DNA of 64,000 bases from Silurus meridionalis. Lineage: Eukaryota > Chordata > Actinopteri > Siluriformes > Siluridae. Location of the stretch: contig NC_060885.1 in NCBI RefSeq assembly GCF_014805685.1, forward strand, positions 30,274,632 through 30,338,631. The letters are read 5' to 3'. A program made the translations under genes and the position numbers. The first letter of the stretch is position 1. Every line of letters begins with the position of its first letter. Shown here piece after piece: positions 1-10,100 of this stretch. The notes below the pieces were generated by a model. It saw only the letters and a list, made by a program, of their open reading frames with translations. It searched no databases and was not told the DNA's origin.

Positions 1-540
1 AGAACTCCCATAAGGAGAGCTGTGGTCCTTCACGTGACTCTGGTGCTTGTGATGATAATCATGAAGAAGATAAGCATCATGATGGAGAGCGTTTCGGAGA
101 GCATCATCCCCCCAGGTACTCATCCTTAAAAATATGGATATGCAGGGAAATGGTGATTCAGGTGCACTGGATCCAGTCTGAAACTTAAACACACTGTGTG
201 TTTGTAGGGAGGAAGGAGCCTTGAGAAGAGGCGGATCTGATGAACCCAGCAGATGGCGTGATAGTCGACGTGATGACTTTGATCGCGACAATCGGTGTGA
301 ACGGCGTGACATCAGAGATCACCGAGACGATCGTGAACTTGAACGCGATCGTGATCACAGGCCCCCAAGTCGAGAAAACGATGGCGGTAAAGTCCTTGTT
401 TAAATCTGCTCCATCTTTGTACGCCAAGCTTTACATTTAGTGCCCTGGAGTTTAACACTGCATGCTTTATGCTTCATGATTTAGGCGGATCCTGGCGTAG
501 AAAGACTGCTGATGACGGCTGGACCACAGAGCGACGCTAA
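1..540 (+). CDS. eif3a: 3' end of a third eif3a copy (exons 20-22), truncated by the window edge
   Basis: These are the last three exons of an eIF3a gene: about 1-115, 208-386 and 485-540, with the stop TAA at 538-540. Intron borders are GT-AG, at 116/207 and 387/484. The encoded tail is rich in Arg/Asp, includes [18 protein letters not shown], and ends DDGWTTERR, against DGWTTVRR in the two full copies. The reading frame is open across all three exons. Exon 22 is 56 nt, against 185 nt in copies 1 and 2, so it has an internal loss of 129 nt (43 codons) that keeps frame. An AATAAA signal follows at 586-591. Either this is the 3' end of a tandem third gene lying left of the window, or it is a 3' fragment; only sequence to the left decides. 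Orientation is the same as copy 1. The eif3a identity is firm; functionality is unknown. Confidence 0.75.
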
Positions 541-585
541 ACTCCTAACGTCGTCAGCCTTGATTTTGAGAACATAAAAACATTC

Positions 586-591
586 AATAAA
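586..591 (+). terminator. Poly(A) signal of the left-edge eif3a copy
   Basis: AATAAA lies 46 nt after the stop codon. The sequence after it, through about 670, matches the flank downstream of the copy 1 poly(A) signal at 14924-14929. Confidence 0.6.
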
Positions 592-678
592 GGCATTTGC
601 TTATGAAATAGATGTGACTGTGGTCAGTATGTTTGTGATTTTATGGAAGGCACTTCAACTAATCTTTTTTTTGTACAG

Positions 679-812
679 CTTTCAAGTTCTGCCTGCAGTA
701 CACAAGTTCCGGATGCTGTGCGATAACTTGCGCATGCACCTTGGACAGATCCAGAGGCACCATAACCAGAGCACAGCCATCGATTTGAAAAACCTCAAGA
801 GCCAGTCATTAC
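679..812 (+). pseudogene. eif3a: eif3a exon 5 fragment, frame broken
   Basis: The stretch matches exon 5 of copy 1 (8960-9159), starting exactly at the splice acceptor (…TGTACAG then CTTTCAAGTTCTGCC). An internal loss near 708 removes the codons for the Thr-Arg-Lys-Ala-Glu segment and shifts frame. Similarity fades after about 810, where LINE-derived sequence begins. It sits directly after the 3' flank of the left-edge eif3a copy, so the order 3' flank then exon 5 is not a natural gene order. Confidence 0.8.
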
Positions 813-829
813 CAGCACACTCCTCCATT

Positions 830-1060
830 CCTCAGGCATCCTCATCTTTCAGAATATTGTTAAACAATCTGGATAAAAACTCCACTGCAATCTCTCCTAA
901 ACATCCCCACGCTTCTACTAGTACATCATCTGGGCTAACTGACTTTCCACTCTTCATCCTATTTATAGCTGCTCTCCATTCCTCCTTATTAATCCTATCA
1001 ACTTCCTGCTTCACCATCTCCACCTCATCCAACCTTCTCTCTCATTCACCTCATTCATAG
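830..1060 (-). mobile_element. LINE reverse-transcriptase fragment (RTE-like)
   Basis: On the minus strand a short open stretch reads …EEWRAAINRMKSGKSVSPDD…, then a GCLGEIAVEFLSRLFN-like stretch. This is the conserved start of a fish non-LTR reverse transcriptase, the 'K-x-G-K-x-x-G-x-D' region. Only about 70 residues survive and there is no endonuclease part. It interrupts or abuts the eif3a exon 5 fragment. Confidence 0.7.
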
Positions 1061-1074
1061 TGGTAAGTAGCAGT

Positions 1075-1800
1075 AGTTTGTAGTTGATTCGAAACTTAAC
1101 AGGTAGCCAGTGTAGGGATGACCTTGTGAGAACTCTGGATGCTGCATTCTGGACAAACTGTAGCTTGTTTATTTTGCAGGACAAACACCTAGTAATGCAT
1201 TACAATAGTCCAGAGTGGAGGTCATGAATGCATGGACGAGCTTCTCTGCATCAGATATAGACGACATGTTTCTTAGTTTAGCAATATTTCTAAGGTGGAA
1301 GAAGGCTGTTTTTCTAATATGGTTGATATGATATTCAAAAGATAAATTGCTGCCTAAGATAACTCCCAGGTCTTTTACTGTTGAACTAGTAGTTACAGAA
1401 TGTCCTTCTAAATGCAGGTTGAAATGCTGAAGCTTCTGTGTACTGGTTTTTGAGCCGATGAGCAAAATCTCTGACTTATCATGAGCAAAATCTCTGTCTC
1501 AGAATTTTATAATAGAAAGTTATGAGTCATCCAATCTTTTAATTCTTTTACACACTCAGTTGTCCGAGCTGTATCGTCTGTTTTCAATGAGGTAGATAGT
1601 TGGGTATCATCAGCATAACAGTTTAAGCTAATCCTATGCCTTTCAATAATATTTCCCAAGGGAAGCGTGTATATTGTGAAAAGCAGGGGTCCTAAAACTG
1701 AACCTTGTGGCACCTCATAATTACTTGCATTAACCTGGATAGCTCTCTATTTAAATCTACAAAATGCTAACGATCAGACATGTAGGATTTAAACCAGCTT
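1075..1800 (-). mobile_element. L2/CR1-type LINE fragment, 3' half of the RT
   Basis: The minus strand holds the motif [14 protein letters not shown], then CYADDTQL (the catalytic YADD box), then DWMTHNFLL. After a frame break comes a STVKDLGVILGSNLSF-type stretch and LDYCNALL. The order is that of fish L2/Rex-type LINEs. At least one frame break lies near 1470-1510, so it is dead. A related plus-strand copy lies at 5890-6790. Confidence 0.8.
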
Positions 1801-1830
1801 AAGGCCTGTCCCTGAATGCAGATGTCATTT

Positions 1831-1832
<2 letters not shown>

Positions 1833-1895
<63 letters not shown>
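1833..1895. repeat. (TA)n microsatellite
   Basis: Uninterrupted TA dinucleotides. Confidence 0.97.
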
Positions 1896-1897
<2 letters not shown>

Positions 1898-1924
1898 TTC
1901 TCCATCTCTGTAATGTCAATCTTT

Positions 1925-2120
1925 ATACTCACTGCCCTGGAGTTTGATATGCATGCTTTATGCTTTATGATTCAGGTGCATTCTGGTGCAGTGGTGATCG
2001 AAACAATCGTAAGGAACGCTGTGGCAGTCCTTCAAGACCTGACCTGGCACTCCATAAAACATAAAACATCCCACATTGTAGAAAGACTGATGATGACGGC
2101 TTGACCACAGTGCGAGTAAA
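1925..2120 (+). pseudogene. eif3a: eif3a exon 22 fragment with intron 21 flank, degraded
   Basis: Matches intron 21 and exon 22 of copy 1 (14660-14896), including the upstream ACTGCCCTGGAGTTTGA stretch, the acceptor at about 1973, and the final ACCACAGTGCGA block. Several small losses break the reading frame, and the Trp codon near the end is damaged (GGCTTGACC for GGCTGGACC). It is a second copy of the same exon already present at 485-540, in the same orientation. Confidence 0.8.
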
Positions 2121-2130
2121 CTCCACACAC

Positions 2131-2135
<5 letters not shown>

Positions 2136-2205
<70 letters not shown>
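2136..2205. repeat. (GT)n(AT)n compound microsatellite
   Basis: GT repeats run to about 2184, then AT repeats to 2205. Confidence 0.95.
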
Positions 2206-2639
2206 GTAGTTCTATATATAGAAGTACCTAAACAGCTGGGGGTGATGTTGAACTGGTAAAAATGTTTGTGATGAGCAGCTGGAATGTTGTTTTTTTCAGG
2301 CTGGTTTGCGTGTTTTGATTTTACACATACACTTTCTGTCACCCCCATTCTGCTGCTCAGGCTGTAAAAACACCAGAAACATGGCCCAACGTGGAAACAA
2401 GGAAAAAACCTTTTAAAAAATACAATCCGGGTCTCATTAGAGGTTTCTGAACTCTGTATGATGCACTGAACTCTATTATACAATATTGGTTTATTGTATT
2501 GTATATAATAATTGGTTTGTTTTTCATTGTACTATAAGTTTTACTGAACTGAAATTTTTATAAAAAACTCCATTATTTTGGCAGGCAGAGTCATGTTTTC
2601 TAATTAATTTCTTCATTTTAAATATTGTGAAATCATATA

Positions 2640-2945
2640 TGAGAGAAACCATGGCAACTTTAATTTTCATTTAATGTTTGGTAAAACGCAACATATATTT
2701 TCGGCCCATGTTCCTCAAACACGTTTCATTTCTGCTCTTCTATAGTAAAAAGGTGGGACTCCTCTGCTTTAGATAGATGTTGAAAGATAGGATGAAGTGT
2801 TTGTTTGTGCCAAAGGGGACATATAAATAAACATTGTGCTGATACATGGACATAAACCACAAACCTGATAGATGACGTTATTAAAATGGACAGTTTAAGA
2901 GTCAGTTTTACCCTCTGATACTTTCAACTGAATGAGAACATTATT

Positions 2946-2991
<46 letters not shown>

Positions 2992-3100
2992 CTGAGCTTT
3001 CTGTAATAATGGTGGAAGTACTGTATTAAAGATTTAGACAGGCTGTTAGGTATTATATTCAGTGTAATAAGCTGATAATTAAGACAATGTACAACTTGAT
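2640..3100. repeat. Interspersed repeat with internal CA tract
   Basis: Recognisable in reverse orientation at about 35555-35950 and partly at 20240-20345. Shared blocks include AGTCAGTTTTACCCT, the CA tract (2953-2987 here; GT at 35640-35671), and the stretch with AATAAGCTGATAATTAAG. No coding capacity seen; family not identified. Confidence 0.6.
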
Positions 3101-3282
3101 ATTCTGTATGTAAGTTTATATACAGGATCATATTTATTTACTGAGCTACAAATGTGTACAATTTTCAAAGGTTTTGTTGGTTTGTATTAATTTATTTAAT
3201 AAATTTTGTAGCGCACTTGAAGAAGTTAACAAGCGTGTGGTATATGTGGGTTCTCTTTTTATTCAGTCAACATATTTGTATA

Positions 3283-3480
3283 TTGACAGTGCGTGAGCTC
3301 CTCGACCAAATTCTCCTCGACAGTGCGTGAGCTCCTCGACCAAATTGGGAGAAAAAGCATTTAAAGACATTGATATTGAGGTACAATGGGAGGAGTCTAG
3401 AACGTGAAATAAACTTTACACAATTCTATTCTGTTTCTGCCGAGTTCAGTTAAATTATGCCGACTGCTTTTAATAATTTT
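3283..3480 (+). pseudogene. eif3a: eif3a exon 12 end plus intron 12 fragment
   Basis: Matches the end of exon 12 and start of intron 12 of copy 1 (about 11177-11345). It includes the exon end CATTGATATTGAG, the donor GTACAATGG, and the intron text up to TTAAATTATGC. A segment of about 28 nt (GTGCGTGAGCTCCTCGACC and flank) is present twice in tandem before the match continues, and codons are lost. Same orientation as copy 1. Confidence 0.8.
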
Positions 3481-5880
3481 TGTGGCACTTGGAAACGATT
3501 ATATATGTGTTTCCACCCTTCCAGAACTTTCTCCTAATGGAAAGGGAAAAAAAATAGTTCAAGTTTTGATGTTTTCGAGGCTGTTTTCATTATCACTACT
3601 CAGTTTTAATTTGTTTAAAGTTTGAATTAGATTAAATAGATAAAAGAGCCATAATGAATCTCTTGCTGAGCAGCCTTTCTCCTCGTTCGTGCCTTTTTAT
3701 CTGCTTCTCGCAGATCTTTAACGGGGAGAAGCCGCCGCTCTTCCAGTCCTGCCTTGTTGCGCCGCCTCATGTGTGCCCGGGTTTTCGCTGTCCTTGGTGC
3801 TGAACTGGCGCAGTTCGCATCTGTACGGCTGTTGTGTTGGGAAAGTGCTTTGTTTAAAAGGGGTTCCGAGGCCCGTCGCCACTAAATAGGAAAAATACTC
3901 CTCCAAAAAAATATTTAAAATAAGTTGAGTCAAAAATAAATAAGTTACAGACTGTCGATTAGGGAAAAAGTAAAAAGATTTTTAAAACTGTGCGAAATGC
4001 ACACACCTCCGCGCGCTCCATGGGCGCGCATGAACCGGTTCCTAGCCGAGCTCTGGCGGAGATTCTGTTCAGCCTAATTAGCACCAGAGCTCCTGGAGAC
4101 AGCTTCCTCTTTACCTTAAAGTTCCGAGGACTGAAGGATAAAGCGCGTGGAAAGCTCTCTATCAGCGGATAATGGAGAGAGGGAGGCGCATTCAAGAGAA
4201 AAGAAACAGAACCTTTCACCCCTCATCCACGCCTCCACCGGAACGCAATCATGCGCGAACTGATCCCGGTTCTAAGACTCTGAGTTATCCACCAGTTACT
4301 TTTAATCACCCGACGTTTCTTGGATGTTTCTGCTATCGAGGTTTCTTCTATTTTAGCTCAATTTGTTAAGAGACCCATTACTTGGTCTATAGGCGCTCAT
4401 TATCTGACCCACAAGGTTCACATCATGAACATTACGACATATAAACACGTACAAATCCGATTACGAGAAAACAAGGCTCTACAGCGTTGTGGGGTGATAA
4501 TGAAGATGTTGTTGATGATGATGATTATTGTTATTATTATTATTTATTTATTTTGAATGGCTAACCAAATAAAAATAAACAAACAAAAACATAACAGATG
4601 GACAGCTTTGAACAGTGCTTTACGTTATTGTGTTATTGTGTTTGTCAGTGTACACTGAATGTGTTTCATGTGTTGGAAAATTGTAGCCGATTTTTATTTT
4701 GTTCATCCGTGTTTGCAAAGTTAAAGCATTTCATTTATAGTGCATTTATCTCCATGTGTCTGATTTATTTTTAGTGGTAAGCCTACTGACACTTAATAGT
4801 GCACAATGTGCAGTTGTATTGTACTGTGAGCCGGTTAATTGAAGTTTTAATAGATGTTACACCGGCGGCGATTCTGCAGGACAACCAAGAAGACATTGCA
4901 TTCGCAAAGAATCCAGTTTATTATTCAAGAGCAAAATCATGTAGACATTCTATATGATTATATTCGTGTATGTGTATACAGAACTGCAATATTGTCCTAA
5001 AGATAACATGAAGGCAGATAATTTGTCCAAACCATTGATGAGACAAACATTTAAGCATCTTAGAGGAGTGAGATTAAACTTTGTTTAATTTAATTCTGGT
5101 TAGTCTAATACAAATTGATTAGATTTTGTATTAGATTTAAAATGTTACAACTGTAAAATTGTTAACAACCTTAGTGTGTCAGTATGATTTATTGTATCTG
5201 GAAATAAAAAAATGTTTTTTGTTTTTCCAAGTAATCAAATTTACTGAAATGGTTTATTGCTATTGTAAAAAAATAAGTGGAAGTGTTGTAATGTTGTAAT
5301 TTGTCCAATAAGTCCACTGCAATTCTGTTTCTTTGTCTTCTGTGTGTGATTAAACCTTTAGTTGCAACATTAAATTGGTTGTTAAAATGTCCAAATGAAT
5401 TTCAGCCTACATTCAGCACGGTTAAATATATATGTTTTTTTTGTTATACTTTAATATGCATTATATACCTATGTTATATTTTATAGCTACAATACATGGA
5501 CATTTGCAGCCTGTGTTTAATATTTGACATTTATTCTGAGTTTATTGCACTGTTTTTTGTTTACCAGCCTATAATTTTTCAAAGAATATTAAACAATATA
5601 ATAAAATGAGTAAAAGACAGCAAGTAGATAAGAAAATGTGCTGCCAGGGTTCTTCTCAGGGCATAGAAGAGGGGGAAGGCATTCACAAAGACAGGCAAAT
5701 AGTGTCTTTGCATTTAAGGGCCAAAAAGGAAAGAGACAGCTGGTTAACAACCACTTTAAGATAAAGTTTCACCAGAGTAAATAAAGACGATTTAACCACA
5801 AGATTGAACACATTGGGAAGCCTCAGGAGTCAGAAAGGGCAGATTTTTTAAAAAAAAAGCAAAAAAGCATTTCTGAGTAA
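3480..5880. other. Intergenic, no gene recognised; CpG-rich stretch at 3.7-4.3 kb
   Basis: The part around 3690-4330 is richer in G+C and CpG than its surroundings (e.g. CGCGCGCTCC, GCGCGCATG). It could be the remains of a promoter or first exon, but no reading frame in it resembles a known protein. The rest is AT-rich single-copy-looking DNA. Confidence 0.4.
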
Positions 5881-5889
5881 GCAAATAGA

Positions 5890-6790
5890 GAGCTATCCAT
5901 GTTAATGCAAGTGAATTATGGGGTGCCACAAGGTTCAGTTCCAGGACCCCTGCTTTTCACAATATACAGTACATGCTTCCTTTGGGAAATATTATTAGAA
6001 GGCATGGGATTAGCTTCCACTGTTGTGCTGATGATACCCAAATATCTATCTCATTGAAAACAGACAATACAGCTCAATTGGCTTGGATAACTGAGTGTTT
6101 CAAAGAATTAAAAGATTGGATGACTCGTAACTTTCTATTATTAAATTCTGATAAGACAGAGATTTTGCTCATCAGCCCCAAAACCAGTACATGGAAGCTC
6201 CAGCATTTCTAGTGGTTCCTAGACTAGCAAAGTCCACTAAAGGTGTAGAGTATTCTCATATTTAGCTCCTAAACTTTGGAATAGTCTTCCTGACAGTGTT
6301 TGAGGCTCAGACACACTCAGTTTAAGTGCAGATTAAAAACGTATCTTTTTAGCGAGTCCTACACATAACACACATCACATATCACAAACTTGTGCTCTAG
6401 TACATCTGATCACATGCACATTATCAACTTGTGCTTGTTAATATTATGAACAGCAGCAACGCTAATTCCTCTCCAATGCTTCTCTCTGGAGTTTGGATAT
6501 TGGACCTCTACCTTGAGTGTTAAAGGCTCTGGCATGAAGAAGCTGGTGTTGGATCTATGATGATCGCAAATGTGGAGCTATTTTATGAGTTGCTCAGCCT
6601 AGTTCCATGATCTCAAATGACTGTATAAGACTGTAGAAAGGACATTACTCATAATCTTACATTCCAGTGCTCATGTTAGTTCTCACTCGCCAGTGTTCTG
6701 TATTGTTTAAAAAATATAATCACACCCAAATAAGGATGAGTTCCCCTTTAGAGTCTGGTTCCTCTTACGGTTTCTTCATCATAACATTTA
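5890..6790 (+). mobile_element. L2/CR1-type LINE fragment with 3' tail
   Basis: The plus strand shows [16 protein letters not shown] across a small frame break. Then comes LPLGNIIRRHGISFHC with the catalytic YADD changed to CADD, then DWMTRNFLLLNSDKTEIL. It ends in the typical fish L2 tail with GGTTCCTCTTACGGTTTCTTC. It is truncated 5' and broken. It lies just outside the left border of the copy 1 duplication arm (about 6950). Confidence 0.8.
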
Positions 6791-7191
6791 ATGGAGTTAA
6801 AAATTACTTTGTATCAGAAAAGTGGATAGTTTATGGAAAAGGGAAGAAATTGCTAAAGTTCAATTTCATCCCGTAGAAATAGAATAATATTAGTGAAATA
6901 CGTATTAATGTTAGGATTAATAATAATAATTTACATTAATATTTTTACGAAACGACTCTGCCATTCGACTCTCCTGAACAACAGAGTAGAATAGAGAATC
7001 GGCTCGATTCCTTTTGGGTGTTGATTCGATTCAGTTAAACGAGTACATACGGGTCCTCGTGGCATTTTTTTCCGTCTCAGTCGGTTTCGACGACGTGTTG
7101 TAGGATTGCGGATGGACGAAGACGCTTTCTTATAATTCCCCAGTAAAATCTCGACACCCCCGAATTTCGTTGTGACCAGTGAGACACCACA

Positions 7192-10100
7192 ATGCCGGCG
7201 TATTTCCAGAGACCGGAGAACGCTCTGAAGAGAGCTAACGGTAAGCGTCCTCGCGTTTTGTGCCATCAGCGCTACAGCATGGCGCCGCCGCCATCTTTTC
7301 TCCCTTCAACGTGAAACCAGGCCATTGGCCGAATCGCAAATTCCATCCTCGCATCCTATTTAGGGTCACTACGTAGGCGGGAGAATAATGGCCGGTGCAC
7401 CTTCTATAGTGCTTGTATGTCAGATTTGGGACAGAGCCCCTGTTTCAGCTGCAATATGTCTTTGCTTAGCTAACGTTAATCCAGGTTTGTCGATTAGAGG
7501 GTTACCTAGGTGAATTTATAGTGCAATTGTGGCATTTATGTATATGTGTGTGTGTGTATATTTATATCTAAAGATGCTCGATCCCTCTAATAAACTTATT
7601 TCAAAATCTGCTCATCCTCCTCACGCCCAATAAAATTCAGTGTCTTCAAACTCTGTCGGTCTTTTAAACCTTTCTTTTCACTCTTGCAGATACCCTTCTA
7701 TTCCAAATATCTCCTTCGACACTTCTCCATCCTGCCCTCTTTTGTCTTTTCTTAACATACACTCCATTACTTTGCTCAGTTGAACAAAGGTATTAAAACT
7801 CACCCATATTTACCACTTTTGCTCCTTGCCAACCGACTCACTTCACTGCCTTCACTCTCATCGTCGCACGTGTATTCTGTCTTACTTCTGACTTTTATTT
7901 CCCTTCTCACCTTTGTGTACCTCCATCTTTCTAGGTTCATCTCAACCTGCTTCCTACTCTCGCCACAAATCATCTACAAACTAACACACACATACAAAAA
8001 CCCATGTTCATTGTACATAATGAGAATTAGATTCATGGGTTGGATAATTTCATGCCTTGATTCCCCTGAAGAAGGTTAAGGAGTGTCATTTCTCTGTACT
8101 CAAGGCAGATCGCATGTTTCTGTTTCCACTTGCTTTTCAGAGTTCCTCGAAGTTGGTAAAAAGCAGCCTGCTCTTGACGTCCTTTACGATGTCATCAAGA
8201 GCAAAAAGCATCGAACATGGCAGAAGATTCACGAGCCCATCATGCTCAAGTACCTGGAGCTCTGCGTGGACCTGCGCAAGAGCCATCTGGCCAAGGAGGG
8301 CCTTTACCAGTACAAGAACATCTGTCAGCAGGTCTGTGTCTTTCTGTTGATGAACGTGAAGTCTCGTTTTGTCTTAACTTTACAGAGTGTTGTATCCTCT
8401 ACATTCAGGGTTATGAAATTCAGGATTGTTGGGCACCAATCTGAAAGATTTTGCTTTGCTTCTTAGGTGAATATCAAATCCCTTGAGGATGTGGTTCGTG
8501 CCTACCTGAAACTCGCAGAGGAGAAGACCGAGACTGCCAAAGGGGAGTCTCAGCAAATGGTGTTGGATATCGAGGATCTGGATAACATTCAGACCCCAGA
8601 GAGGTGTGTGACAATATTGAACAGTGTGTATAGATGTGCTGTGTGTAAGCGGATAAACGATAGGAGAATATAATCATTGTATCTGGTGTTTTTAGTGTGC
8701 TGTTGAGCGCTGTGAGTGGAGAGGACACTCAGGATCGTACTGATCGTTTGCTGCTCACTCCTTGGGTGAAATTCTTGTGGGAGTCTTATCGCCAGTGTCT
8801 GGACCTGCTGAGGAACAACTCCAAAGTGGAGCGTCTTTACCATGACATTGCGCAGCAAGGTCAGTGCATGATGTGGATGCGTCAGATTTATAATACCACT
8901 TACATCACACGTGATTCTTTACAAATGTAAATATATCTTTTTATCTTTTTATTTTACAGCTTTCAAGTTCTGCCTGCAGTACACTCGCAAGGCAGAGTTC
9001 CGTAAATTGTGCGATAACTTGCGCATGCACCTTGGACAGATCCAGAGGCACCATAACCAGAGCACAGCCATCAATTTAAACAACCCCGAAAGCCAGTCGA
9101 TGCATCTGGAGACTCGGTTGGTGCAGCTGGACAGTGCTATCAGCATGGAGCTCTGGCAGGTGCGGTCACGTAGAACGGTCATAAATGGAATTGGAATTGG
9201 AATGGTGTAAACCTTCCAGGGAGATTTATTAAGTGTTTCATGTACTAACATGAAACTGTTTGCATTTCAGGAAGCTTTTAAGGCAGTGGAGGACATCCAC
9301 GGTCTGTTTGCCCTCTCCAAGAAACCCCCCAAACCTCAACTGATGGCAAACTATTATACCAAGGTGTCCACTGTGTTCTGGAAGTCTGGTAATGCGCTTT
9401 TCCATGCCTGCACACTGCACCGCCTATACCATCTCTCCAGAGAAATGAGGAAGAATCTCACCCAGGAGGAAATGCAGAGGTTAGTGTTTTTATTTCTCAA
9501 GCAAACGAAAATGGAAAGTTTGAAATCAAAAGAAAAGATTTTTAAATGCAATGTTTCCACAGGATGTCGACTCGTGTGATTTTGGCCACTCTGTCTATCC
9601 CCATAACCCCGGAGCGCACTGATATCGCACGTTTGTTGGACATGGACGGGATTATTGGGGAGAAGCAACGCAGACTGGCCACTTTGCTCGGCCTGCAGTC
9701 GCCACCCACCCGCAAGAGCCTCATCAACGATATGGTAATGTCCGTTTTGATTCAGTAAAACTGAAATGAAAATGTTTTAAATATGCAGCACCATGCTCAA
9801 CAAATCATTAATGTTCTTAAAGGTGAGGTTCAATTTACTCCAGTACATCAGCTCTGATGTTAAAGAGCTGTACAGCTGGCTGGAGGTCGACTTCGACCCC
9901 CTCAAACTATGTGCACGTGTCACCAAGGTACAGCCCTGAAATTTGTAAAATAACTGATTTAAATCAGAAATTGAGTTGTGATCATTGTACGCCTTTTGTT
10001 CTGATTGTATCTGTGGTTCTCCAGGTTCTGGACTGGGTCAGGGATCAGGCAGAGAATGAGCCTGACCTGCAGCAGTACATTCCTCACTTACAGAACAACA

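Noticed and set aside
1965..2483. 172-residue minus-strand open frame with His/Thr runs
   Set aside because: Spans a GT/AT microsatellite and an eif3a pseudo-exon; low complexity and no coding signature.
3690..4330. Gene or promoter in the CpG-rich stretch
   Set aside because: Short open frames show no family motif or consistent splice structure, so only reported as CpG-rich intergenic DNA.
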